The notes under the pieces were generated by a model. That model saw nothing but the letters and a program-made list of their open reading frames with translations. It had not been told where the DNA came from and did no database searches. This document shows, piece by piece, positions 1-7,714 of a stretch of DNA of 64,000 nucleotides. This stretch comes from Trebonia sp963777905 (GTDB lineage Bacteria; Actinomycetota; Actinomycetes; Streptosporangiales; Streptosporangiaceae). Position numbers and translations under genes: made by a program. The stretch covers positions 44,235 to 108,234 of the forward strand of contig CAVZSM010000040.1 of assembly GCA_963777905.1 (NCBI GenBank). Reading direction: 5' to 3'. Within the stretch, counting starts at the first letter, position 1. Each line of letters starts with the position of its first letter.

Positions 1-124
1 CCGCGCCGGCGGTCTTGCCCGAGATCGCCTCCCAGCGGGTCATCCCGGTCGTCTGGCCGGTGTCGCCGCCCAGCGCGCCGCCGCGGATCTGCTTCAGCGG
101 ACGGTGCCAGAGGTCGTCGCTCAT
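1..124 (-). CDS. Cupin-like protein, N-terminal fragment
   Basis: The window edge cuts this gene, leaving the first 41 codons from an ATG at 124. The peptide opens MSDDLWHRPLKQ and continues with a Gly/Thr-rich stretch and a TRWEAISGKT segment. From memory this resembles the start of small actinobacterial RmlC-like cupins, but the His-containing cupin motifs would lie beyond position 1 and are not visible. High-GC codon use supports a real gene. The family call is tentative. Confidence 0.45.
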   Translation of the reverse strand, partial: MSDDLWHRPLKQIRGGALGGDTGQTTGMTRWEAISGKTAGA

Positions 125-371
125 CGCGTCCTCATTTCTTCCGGCTTCCAGGTCGGTATGGTAGGCGAATCACCGCCGCGGAGCACGGGCGGGGCCGGCG
201 CCGCGGTCTAGGGCGCGATCATCGCGCTGGTTGTTCCCGGGAGTCCCACAGGCACCAATTAAGGTATTTATCCGCACCAATGACGGCATTTAGCTGCGCG
301 CACTCGACAAACCGCTGGAAAATCGCTCCGTCCGCACATGGAACCCCGAAACGGGGATTCGGAGGTAAGAC

Positions 372-1278
372 GTGAGTACTCCCCAGAGCCCGTATGGTGC
401 AGGCGAGGATCCATGGGCCCAAGACGGGGGCGCCAGCCAGGATCCGTGGAACCGAGGCGGGGGCGCCAGCCAGGACCCGTGGAGCCAAGGCGGGGGCGCC
501 GGACAGAACGGTTACGGTCAGTCCAGTTCCTCTCAGGGCGGCTACGGCCAGGGCGGCTACAACAAGGGCGGCCCAGGGCGGCGGTTACGACCAGGGCGGC
601 GGCTACGACCAGGGCGGCGGCTACGGCCAGCAGGGCCAGTCCCAGGGCGGCGGCTACGGCCAGCCGCAGGGCGGCGGCTACGGCGCGGGCGGCGGCTACG
701 GCCAGCAGGGCCAGCCCCAGGGCGGCGGCTATGGCCAGCCGCAGGGCGGCTACGGCCAGCAGCCCAGCTACACGCCCCAGGGCGGCGGCTACCAGCAGCA
801 GGGCGGTTACCCTCCCCAGGCCGGCGACGGCCAGCAGGGCGGCTACGGCCAGCAGCCCGGGTACGCGCCGCAGGGCGGCTACGCGCCGGCGGCCCCGCAG
901 GGCTACCTGCAGGGCGGCCCGGTGGACTTCCGCGACGCGGTCAACCTGGGGATCCGCAACGCGTTCACTTACACAGGCCGCGCGTCGCGGTCCGCGTACT
1001 GGTGGTTCGCCGCGTTCGAGGTGGTCGCCTGGATCGGCGTGCTGATCCTCGCCCTGATCTTCAACGCGATCCACGTTGGAGCCATCTCCGTCCTGCTCTA
1101 CGTGGTCGCCGCGATCGCCGCGTTCCTGATCAGCATCTCGCTGACCGTTCGCCGCCTGCACGACCAGGACAAGTCCGGGTTCTGGTACTTCATCGCGTTC
1201 GTGCCGTTCATCGGCGGGATCTGGCTGCTGGTCCTCACGCTGCTCGAGGGCACCCGCGGCCCGAACCGCTTCGGCTGA
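372..1278 (+). CDS. DUF805 membrane protein with Gly/Gln/Tyr-rich N-terminus (one frameshift)
   Basis: A GTG start at 372 sits 5 bases after a GGAGGTAAG ribosome site. The first third is a soluble repeat of GGY-GQQ/QPQ units rich in Gly, Gln and Tyr. The C-terminal ~115 residues are a DUF805 domain (DFRDAVNLGIRNAFTYTGRASR, then three hydrophobic segments, then RRLHDQDKSGFW), typical of small inner-membrane proteins of unknown function. The reading frame shifts by one base at the CCC run 572-574. Deleting one C restores a continuous GGQGGGYDQGGGYDQ repeat into the DUF805 frame, so the break is most likely a homopolymer error or a very recent mutation. The function is unknown. Confidence 0.8.
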
Positions 1279-1315
1279 GGTCGAGGCCGAGGCTCAGGCC
1301 GAGGCTCGGGTTCCA

Positions 1316-1350
1316 CGGAGGCGCAGGCTGACGACCAGCCTGCGCCTCCG
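1316..1350. terminator. Bidirectional hairpin terminator
   Basis: A perfect 15-bp stem (1316-1330 with 1336-1350) closes a 5-base loop. It lies between two convergent genes, the DUF805 gene ending at 1278 and the PRPP synthetase ending at 1380. It has no U-tract, as is usual for actinobacterial terminators. Confidence 0.75.
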
Positions 1351-1379
1351 CTGCGCTGACGGGGCTGCTGCTGCCGGGG

Positions 1380-2319
1380 CTAATGCTGGAACAGCGCGCT
1401 CACGGACTCGCCGTCGTGCGTCCGGCGGATGGCCTCGGCCAGCGCCGGCGCCACCGACAGCACGGTGAGCTTCGGGTGCGTCGCCGGCATCGGCACCGAG
1501 TTCGTGCTGACAATCTCGATCACGTCCTCGGCGGCGGCCAGCTTCTCCAGCGCGCCATCGGCGAACAGGCCGTGCGTGCACGCCACGCAGATCGACCTGA
1601 CCTCGTGCCGCCGCAGCACCGACAGCAGCTCGAGCACGGTCGTGCCGCGGGCGATCTCGTCGTCCACGATGATCACGTCCCGGTCCGCCACGTCGCCGAT
1701 GATGGCGGAGATCGAGAACCTTGTCGTCGCTGAGCCGCTCCTTCGCGGCGGCCGCGACCGGCAGCCCGAGCCGCCGCGCGAACGCGGCCGCGCTCTTGGC
1801 GTAGCCCAGGTCGGGCGACACCACGACCGCGCGGGACAGGTCGCGCTCGCGGAAGTGGTCGGCGAGTTCCCGCAGCGCGTGCAGGTGATCCACCGGGACA
1901 GAGAAGAACCCGTGCACCTCCTGCGAGTGCAGGGTGAGCGTGAGCACCCGGTTGACGCCCGCGGTGACCAGCAGGTCCGCGACGAGCCGGCCGGCGATCG
2001 AGATGCGCGGGGCGTCTTTCTTGTCCGAGCGAGCGTACGCGTAGTGCGACATCACCGCCGTCACCCGGGCGGCGGAAGCCCCCCTGGCCGCGTCGGCCAT
2101 CAGCAGCAGCTCGACCAGGTTCTCCTGCACCGGCGGCACCAGCGGCTGGATCAGGTACACGTCACGCTCCCGGCAGTTCGCCTGCAACTGCACCTGGAGG
2201 CAGTCGTTGGCGAACCGGGTGGTGCGCACCGGGCTGCGCGGCACGCCGAGATCCGAGCAGATCTCGTCCGCCAGTTCCGGGTGCGCGCGCCCGCCGAAGA
2301 TGACGATGTCAGCGTCCAC
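1380..2319 (-). CDS. Ribose-phosphate pyrophosphokinase (PRPP synthetase) family, one frameshift
   Basis: This protein family makes 5-phosphoribosyl-1-pyrophosphate from ribose-5-phosphate and ATP. The start is GTG at 2319, preceded by GGAGGGAG. Family features in order are FGGRAHPELADEI, an LIQPLVPPVQENLVELLLMADAA segment, a SHYAYARSDKKDAPRISIAGRLVADLL flexible-loop segment, a LTLHSQEVHGFF segment and the PRPP-binding loop VIIVDDEIARGTT. The frame breaks near 1711-1722, where KERLSDDKV must continue as AIIGDVADRDV in another frame. Removing one base restores ~313 residues, the normal family length. The gene overlaps the upstream kinase gene by 11 bases and is probably co-transcribed with it. 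This pair may be paralogues of the main housekeeping copies. Confidence 0.85.
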
Positions 2320-2998
2320 TGACTCCCTCCGTCTCGCTACTGCCCGCGTCGGGTGCGACAAACGGCGGCAGCCCCAGCTTGGACCTGATCTCCTGCTGCA
2401 CGGCATCACGATCGGCCCGGGCGTCAACCGTGATCACGAGCTCCTTGCGCCGGAACAATTCGAGCACCGGGTTGGTCTTCTCGTGATACTCGCGCAGCCG
2501 CACCGCGAGCGCCTCCTCCGTGTCGTCGTCTCTGGTGGTCAGCTCCCCGCCACACGAATCGCAGCGCCCGGCCTCGCGCGGGCTGTCGCCGATCAGGTTG
2601 TAGTCCATGCCGCACTCGGCGCACAGCCGCCGGTTCAGCACCCGGCGGCGCACCTCGCTGTCCGGCAGATCGAGGTAGATCACCGCGTCGATGTCGTAGC
2701 TTTCCATGAAGAACTCGGCCTGCCGCGCGCTGCGCGGGAAGCCGTCGATAAGAAACCCGTAGTTCCAGTCGTGCTCGGCCAGCCGGCGCTGCACCACGGA
2801 CTCCGCCACGTCGTCCCCGACGAGCTCTCCGCCGTTGATAATCCGCTGCACCTGCGCGCCCATCTTGGTGTGGTTCAACACATTCCACCGGAAGATGTCG
2901 CCCACGCTGATATGCACCAGGTCCAGGTCTCCCGCGAGCATCTCGCTCTGGGTGCCCTTCCCGCTGCCCTGCACGCCCATGATCACGTACTTGCGCAT
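2309..2998 (-). CDS. Adenylate kinase family nucleoside monophosphate kinase
   Basis: The 229-residue protein transfers phosphate between ATP and a nucleoside monophosphate. The P-loop GVQGSGKGTQ lies near residue 8, the NMP-binding part contains GDIFRWN and GFLIDGFPRSARQ, and the LID carries four Cys (CAEC ... CDSCGG), a structural zinc site. The ATG at 2998 gives the canonical MRKYVIMG opening, with AAGGTGA upstream. The gene ends inside the start of the PRPP synthetase gene. It is not in the ribosomal-protein operon where actinobacterial adk usually lies, so it may be a second copy. I leave the symbol open. Confidence 0.85.
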   Translation of the reverse strand: MRKYVIMGVQGSGKGTQSEMLAGDLDLVHISVGDIFRWNVLNHTKMGAQVQRIINGGELVGDDVAESVVQRRLAEHDWNYGFLIDGFPRSARQAEFFMESYDIDAVIYLDLPDSEVRRRVLNRRLCAECGMDYNLIGDSPREAGRCDSCGGELTTRDDDTEEALAVRLREYHEKTNPVLELFRRKELVITVDARADRDAVQQEIRSKLGLPPFVAPDAGSSETEGVSGR

Positions 2999-3068
2999 GA
3001 CATCACCTTGGCACACCGGCGGCCGACAGCGATCACGAGCCGGCCGGCGAAGCGATACGCTCATTACC

Positions 3069-3527
3069 ATGGAAACCCCAGGCCCCGCTCTCCAGGGCAC
3101 CCAGGGCGCCGCTCCCGTGTGGCGGTTCCTCATCACGCCGCGCTGGCTTGGCTGGCACGTGCTGATGGTCGTGACGTTCTGGGGCATGCTCTGGCTGGGT
3201 GACTGGCAGCTGCACCGTGCGCTGTCCGGCAACGGCTTGAGCTGGGCCTACACGTTCGAGTGGCCGCTGTTCGCCGGCTTCGCCGTGGTGTTCTGGGCCA
3301 GGACGATCAGGGACGAGTTCCGGATCAGGCGCGGCGGCGGCGAGGTCCCCGAGGGCGCCGAGGCAGTCAGCGCGGCGCAGAGCCTGCCGGCCGGGCTCGG
3401 CACCGCGCAGGTCCAGCAGCCCGCCGACGACGCGGACGACGCGGAGCTGGCCAAGTACAACGCCTACCTCGCCCGGTTGAACGATGAGGTCAAGGGCACC
3501 CACGGCAAACGCTACGGGTTCAGGTAA
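3069..3527 (+). CDS. Small membrane protein, two predicted membrane segments
   Basis: The 152-residue protein starts with a short cytoplasmic stretch, then has a hydrophobic segment (WLGWHVLMVVTFWGMLWLGDW) and a second one (WPLFAGFAVVFWARTI). A charged, Ala/Asp-rich tail follows and ends KYNAYLARLNDEVKG. I do not recognise a named domain with confidence. The start ATG at 3069 lies 71 bases from the divergent kinase start. The gene is followed by a DUF3817 gene and two methyltransferase genes on the same strand, and may form the head of that group. Confidence 0.7.
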   Translation: METPGPALQGTQGAAPVWRFLITPRWLGWHVLMVVTFWGMLWLGDWQLHRALSGNGLSWAYTFEWPLFAGFAVVFWARTIRDEFRIRRGGGEVPEGAEAVSAAQSLPAGLGTAQVQQPADDADDAELAKYNAYLARLNDEVKGTHGKRYGFR

Positions 3528-3601
3528 CCGGCACAAGGCGACGAGTGTTAAGCACAAGGCGACGAGTCAAGCAAAGGCAAGAGAGCAAGGAGGCGCCCGA
3601 G

Positions 3602-3934
3602 ATGCACGCGGCTGTGCTGCGCTACCGGGTGATGGCATACATAACCGGCGTGGTGCTGATAGTGCTGTGCTTCGTCGGGATCCCGCTGCAGATCGCCGGG
3701 TACCCCGCGGTCGCCAACGATGTCGGCGTCCTGCACGGCATCCTGTACATCATCTACCTGGTCTGCGCCTGGATGCTGTCGCGCAAGCTGGCGCTGACCA
3801 ACGGGCAGACCGTCATCCTGCTGCTGGCCGGCACGGTCCCGGTGATGACGTTCATCGTGGAGCGCTGGGCCACCCGGCGGTTCATCAACCCGGCGCTCGC
3901 CGCGGCGCCGTCCGCCGAGCCCGTGAGCCGGTGA
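3602..3934 (+). CDS. DUF3817 integral membrane protein
   Basis: This 110-residue membrane protein has three hydrophobic segments and the DUF3817 pattern (LRYRVMAYITGVVL ... VLHGILYIIYLVCAWMLSRK). An AAGGAGG ribosome site precedes the ATG at 3602. The stop overlaps the next gene's GTG by four bases, which suggests translational coupling. The function of the family is unknown. Confidence 0.8.
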   Translation: MHAAVLRYRVMAYITGVVLIVLCFVGIPLQIAGYPAVANDVGVLHGILYIIYLVCAWMLSRKLALTNGQTVILLLAGTVPVMTFIVERWATRRFINPALAAAPSAEPVSR

Positions 3935-4560
3935 CCTCGCAGCATTACTTCGAGCCCCAGCCCAAGGCCGCGCACCGCCCGGGCCTGGTCCGCGTCGTGC
4001 TGCCGGACGTCTACCTGGAGCTCGCCACCGACTCCGGGGTGTTCTCCCCCGGCCGCCTCGACCCCGGCACCCGGCTGCTGCTCGAGCGCGCCCCCGCGCC
4101 GCCGCCGGCCGGCGACCTGCTGGATCTCGGCTGCGGCTACGGCCCCATCGCCTGCGTGCTGGCCGCCCGCTCGCCGGGTGCCACGGTGTGGGCGGTCGAC
4201 GTCAACGAGCGGGCACTCGGCCTGTGCGCGCGCAACGCCGAGGCGGCCGGCCTGCGCAACGTCCGCGTCGCGGCGCCCGACGACCCGGCCATCCCCGGGC
4301 GCTTCGCCGGGATCTGGTCCAACCCGCCGGTCCGGATCGGCAAGGCCCCGCTGCACGACCTGCTCCGCGGCTGGCTCTCCCGGCTCGCCCCCGGTGCCGG
4401 CGCGTCTCTCGTGATGGGCCGCAACCTCGGCGCCGACTCGCTGCACGCCTGGCTGGAGCAGGAAGGCTGGTCCGTGACACGACTCGCCGCGCGGAGCGGT
4501 TACCGTCTCCTCCAGGTCTCTCCCACTATTCCGGAACGTACGCGTGGTGACTCCCGATGA
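3931..4560 (+). CDS. Class I SAM methyltransferase, RsmC-like
   Basis: The 209-residue protein carries the SAM-binding motif I LLDLGCGYGPIACVLA, an acidic motif II WAVDVNERALGL and a SNPPVRIGKAPLH segment. The last resembles the NPP(F/Y) active-site motif of RsmC/RlmG 16S/23S rRNA guanine-N2 methyltransferases. It is about the length of the single-domain C-terminal half of RsmC. The GTG at 3931 overlaps the previous stop (GTGA), and the stop overlaps the next ATG (ATGA), so it lies in a tightly coupled group with an RNA 2'-O-methyltransferase. An rRNA target is inferred, not shown. Confidence 0.85.
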   Translation: MTSQHYFEPQPKAAHRPGLVRVVLPDVYLELATDSGVFSPGRLDPGTRLLLERAPAPPPAGDLLDLGCGYGPIACVLAARSPGATVWAVDVNERALGLCARNAEAAGLRNVRVAAPDDPAIPGRFAGIWSNPPVRIGKAPLHDLLRGWLSRLAPGAGASLVMGRNLGADSLHAWLEQEGWSVTRLAARSGYRLLQVSPTIPERTRGDSR

Positions 4561-5114
4561 CAGCCATACCGCATAGCGGCCCGCCCCGCCAGCTGCGGCC
4601 GACCGACGTGAAGCGGCTGAACCGCGACTGGCGGCGGCGCACGGAAGGCCGGCTCGCGCTGCTGCTCGACTCGGTGAGCCAGCCCTTCAACGTCGGCTCG
4701 ATCGTCCGTACCGCCGCCGCCTTCGGCGCCGAAGCCATCTGGCTGTGCGGCAACACCCCGGACCTGACCATGCCGGCGGTCGGCAAGACCGCGCTGGGCA
4801 CCGACCGGTTCGTCGAGGCCTACCGGGAGCCGAGCCCGGCCGCCGCGGCGAAGGAAGCCGCGGAAGAGGGGTACCGCGTGGTCGCGGTCGAACTCGCCGC
4901 CGGGGCGACCCCGCTCGCCGAAGCGCCGCTCGATGGCGACATCTGCCTGGCGATCGGCAACGAGGACCACGGCTGCTCCCCCGCGCTGCTCGCCGCGGTG
5001 CACGCGGTCGCCTATATCCCGCAGACCGGCCGCGTCGGCTCGCTGAACGTCGCGGTCGCCGCCGCGATCGCCATGGCGGAAACCCGCCGCCGCGAGTGGC
5101 ACCCGGACAGGTAA
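4557..5114 (+). CDS. SpoU/TrmH family RNA 2'-O-methyltransferase
   Basis: All three SPOUT motifs are present: NVGSIVRTAAAFG (motif 1), AIGNEDHGC (motif 2) and IPQTGRVGSLNVAVAAAIAM (motif 3). The 185-residue length fits a minimal TrmH/TrmL-type enzyme that methylates ribose 2'-OH in tRNA or rRNA using SAM. The ATG at 4557 overlaps the upstream stop by four bases. Confidence 0.9.
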   Translation: MTAIPHSGPPRQLRPTDVKRLNRDWRRRTEGRLALLLDSVSQPFNVGSIVRTAAAFGAEAIWLCGNTPDLTMPAVGKTALGTDRFVEAYREPSPAAAAKEAAEEGYRVVAVELAAGATPLAEAPLDGDICLAIGNEDHGCSPALLAAVHAVAYIPQTGRVGSLNVAVAAAIAMAETRRREWHPDR

Positions 5115-5195
5115 CGCCTGCCGGCTACCCGGTTATTGGGTGGCTGACATGCGATGTTTACCAGACCGGAGACATTGCCTGGGATAATCGGCAGC

Positions 5196-5963
5196 GTGGC
5201 GATACCATACCTGGACCATCCGCGCCCGGCTGCGTTCGCGCACCGGGGCGGGGCGGCGCACCACCCGGAGAACTCCTGGCCCGCCTTCGAGTACGCGGTC
5301 AAACTCGGCTACGCGTACCTGGAAACCGACGCGCGCTCCACATCCGACGGCGCGCTGCTCTCGTTCCACGACGCGACACTGGACCGGGTCACCGACCGCA
5401 CTGGCCAGGTCGGCAGGATGACCCACAAGCAGGTGTCCGAGGCGAAGATCGCCGGATCTGAGCCGATCCCGCTGATCGAGGACCTGCTCGGCACGTTCGG
5501 TGAGCTGCGGTTCAACATCGACCTCAAGGACTCGGGCACGATCGAGCCGATGGTGCGGGTGCTGAAGCGCACCGCGGCCTGGGACCGGGTGTGCGTCACC
5601 TCGTTCTTCGGCAAGCGGCTGGTCGCCGCGCGGAAGATCCTCGACCGCCCGGTCTGCATGACCGTCACGCCCGCCGCCGTCGCGGCCGTCAGGTACGCGG
5701 GGATCTCCGGCAAGGCGATGGCCGCCCGGCTGGCCAGGTCTGGCGCCCAGTGCGCCCAGGTACCCACGCGGATCGCGACCAGGGAGTTCATCAGGCGGTC
5801 GCACGAACTCGGGCTGCACGTGCACGTGTGGACGCTGAACACCCGGCAGGAGATCGAGCGCGCCCTGGATCTCGGCGCCGACGGCGTGATGACCGACAAC
5901 ATCGTGCTGCTGCGCGACATCCTCACCGAACGCGGCCAGTGGAACCCCCGGGTGGACGTTTAA
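5196..5963 (+). CDS. Glycerophosphodiester phosphodiesterase
   Basis: The protein hydrolyses glycerophosphodiesters to glycerol-3-phosphate and an alcohol. The GDPD signature is clear: AFAHRGGAAHHPENSWPAF near the N-terminus, then ETDARSTSDGALLSFHD (metal-binding Glu/Asp and catalytic His), FNIDLKD, and a C-terminal HVWTLNT...DGVMTDNI. There is no signal peptide, so it is probably cytoplasmic. I prefer the GTG at 5196, which places RGG about 15 residues from the start. An in-frame ATG at 5154 is the alternative. Confidence 0.9.
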   Translation: MAIPYLDHPRPAAFAHRGGAAHHPENSWPAFEYAVKLGYAYLETDARSTSDGALLSFHDATLDRVTDRTGQVGRMTHKQVSEAKIAGSEPIPLIEDLLGTFGELRFNIDLKDSGTIEPMVRVLKRTAAWDRVCVTSFFGKRLVAARKILDRPVCMTVTPAAVAAVRYAGISGKAMAARLARSGAQCAQVPTRIATREFIRRSHELGLHVHVWTLNTRQEIERALDLGADGVMTDNIVLLRDILTERGQWNPRVDV

Positions 5964-6038
5964 GGCGCGCACAGGCGGCGTGATACGCGTGCACATGCCT
6001 GAAACATGCCCGAAATGGGGTTGGTGGCGGTGGCAATG

Positions 6039-6065
6039 GGAATCTTGTCCGGGTATCCAGTGTTG
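6039..6065 (+). promoter_or_regulatory. SigR-type promoter upstream of rbpA
   Basis: The sequence shows GGAAT (6039-6043), exactly 18 bases, then GTTG (6062-6065). This matches the GGAAT-N18-GTT consensus known for the Streptomyces thiol-oxidative-stress sigma factor SigR. rbpA is an established SigR target in S. coelicolor. The start codon is about 40 bases downstream. Confidence 0.75.
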
Positions 6066-6103
6066 CCGATAGAGATCGCCAACCGCCTGGGAGGCACTAA
6101 GTA

Positions 6104-6493
6104 ATGGCCGAACGCGCACTTCGCGGAACCCGACTCGGCGCGACCAGCTACGAGAACGACCGTAACACGGACCTGGCACCCCGCCAGGACGTTCCTTTCG
6201 ACTGCCCGAACGGACACCATTTTAGCGTGCCCTTCGCCACCGAGGCGGAACTGCCCCCCATGTGGGAATGCCGTGTCTGCGGGGCCATGGCCACCGCGAG
6301 CACCGGCGAGTCGGCGGCGCCGAAGAAGGCGAAGCCGCCGCGCAGCCACTGGGACATGCTGATGGAGCGGCGTAGCGTCGAGGATCTCGAAGCCGTACTC
6401 GCCGAGCGCCTCGAAGTCATCAGGGAACGGCGCGCCATGGAGAGCCGCGCCATCGCCGAAGCCGCCAGCCGCGCCGAGCGCCGCAGCGCCTGA
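6104..6493 (+). CDS. rbpA: RNA polymerase-binding protein RbpA
   Basis: RbpA binds the primary sigma factor and RNA polymerase and stabilises the open promoter complex in Actinobacteria. The 129-residue protein shows the family opening MAERALRGTRLGATSYE, the core FDCPNGHHFSVPFATEAELPPMWECRVCG with its Cys/His metal site, and the C-terminal sigma-interaction helix (SHWDMLMERRSVEDLEAVLAERLEV). GGGAGGC precedes the ATG. It is convergent with the polyprenol-phosphate mannose synthase gene, a neighbour pairing I also recall from Streptomyces. Confidence 0.95.
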   Translation: MAERALRGTRLGATSYENDRNTDLAPRQDVPFDCPNGHHFSVPFATEAELPPMWECRVCGAMATASTGESAAPKKAKPPRSHWDMLMERRSVEDLEAVLAERLEVIRERRAMESRAIAEAASRAERRSA

Positions 6494-6523
6494 GTCCGAG
6501 GCTCCTGAGTCCGGGGCTATTGC

Positions 6524-7300
6524 CTACCGTCGTGGCGCGGCCGCGGAGCGGCCGTGCAGGCGTGCCGTGATGCCCCACTGGGCGACACGGAAGAACGCTT
6601 CGCGGATCACCCCGCTGCTCATCTTCGAGGCACCGCGCTCACGCTCGACGAACGTGATCGGCACCTCCGTGAGCTTCAGGCCCGCCTGCAGCACCCGCAG
6701 CGTCATGTCGATCTGGAAGCAGTAGCCCGCCGATTCGATGTTGTTCAGGTCGAGCCTGCGCAGTGCGGACGCGCGGTACACGCGGAACCCGCCGGTCGCG
6801 TCCTTGATGCTGATGCCGAGCAGCACGCGGTTGTAGATGTTGGCGCCGCGGGACAGGAACTCCCTGGACTTCGGCCAGTTGACGACCGTGCCGCCGGGCA
6901 CGTAACGGGAGCCGATGACCGCGTCCGCGCTGTCCAGCGCGGCCAGCAGCCTGGGCAGGTCCTCCGGCCGGTGGGAGCCATCGGCGTCCATCTCGACGAT
7001 CACGTCGTAGCCGTGCTGCAGCGCCCAGCTGAACCCGGCGACGTAGGCGCGGCCGAGCCCCGCCTTTTCTGTCCGGTGCATGACCTGGACGTGCCTGTCG
7101 GTCTCCGCGAGCTTGTCCGCGAGGTCCCCCGTGCCGTCGGGGCTGTTATCGTCGACCACCAGCAGGTCCGCGTCGGGGACGGATTCCCTGACCCGGCCGG
7201 CGACGATCTCCAGGTTCTGCCGTTCGTTGTACGTCGGCATGACGATGACCACGCGCCCAGTTGCCCCGGGCGCGTCTTGCGCCCCGGCCGACTCTTCCAT
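6524..7300 (-). CDS. Polyprenol monophosphomannose synthase
   Basis: A GT2-family glycosyltransferase that moves mannose from GDP-mannose to polyprenol phosphate, the donor for actinobacterial protein O-mannosylation and cell-envelope mannosylation. Motifs are VVIVMPTYNERQNLE, LLVVDDNSPDGTGDLA, GLGRAYVAGFSWAL, EMDADGSHRPEDLP (the DXD metal site) and GSRYVPGG. The protein is 258 residues with no C-terminal membrane domain, so it is the soluble catalytic (Ppm1/Dpm1-like) form. The fused or adjacent lnt gene seen in some relatives is absent here. The start is ATG at 7300. Confidence 0.9.
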   Translation of the reverse strand: MEESAGAQDAPGATGRVVIVMPTYNERQNLEIVAGRVRESVPDADLLVVDDNSPDGTGDLADKLAETDRHVQVMHRTEKAGLGRAYVAGFSWALQHGYDVIVEMDADGSHRPEDLPRLLAALDSADAVIGSRYVPGGTVVNWPKSREFLSRGANIYNRVLLGISIKDATGGFRVYRASALRRLDLNNIESAGYCFQIDMTLRVLQAGLKLTEVPITFVERERGASKMSSGVIREAFFRVAQWGITARLHGRSAAAPRR

Positions 7301-7714
7301 TCCTTGTCTTCACCTTCTCTGTCCGGCAATGTCAGCGGAAGGGAGCCCGGGCAAGCGCCTTCGGTCCGGATCCGCCTCGTAGGCCACGAGTACGGCCTCC
7401 GTTGTCTACTGAGCCGCCCGGGCCCCTTCCAGGCCCAACCCCTGACAGCCGGACACTGCACCGGCCCACCTGCTGTCGCGCCCGGCTTCGGAGACTGGCT
7501 GTCCCCGCCCCCGCTTGGCGCTCCGACAATGCTACGTGCCATCCGATCCAGTCGGCGAGCCCGGTGCTGGAACGTGCCAAAAACGTACCGCTGATCCGTC
7601 CAATGTCAACTGCCTGGGAAACGCGGGCATACCCTTTAGCTACATAGGGCAAGTTTCAATGACGGTATGTCATTCATCACCCGCTGCATTGCACAGAGTT
7701 ATAAGGGGAGCACT
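7301..7714. other. Intergenic stretch without a supported gene
   Basis: This is a divergent promoter region between the mannose synthase and the L,D-transpeptidase. Open frames here lack a credible ribosome site and family resemblance. The only clear signal is the AAGGGGAG ribosome site at the right end. Confidence 0.5.

Noticed and set aside
590..860. Short tandem repeats here and at 12890-12985 that could suggest a CRISPR array
   Set aside because: They encode Gly/Gln/Tyr and Gly/Asn/Asp/Tyr repeats inside genes; no constant repeat with unique spacers.
7332..7652. 106-residue minus-strand ORF between the mannose synthase and the L,D-transpeptidase
   Set aside because: No ribosome site or recognisable pattern; lies in a divergent promoter region.
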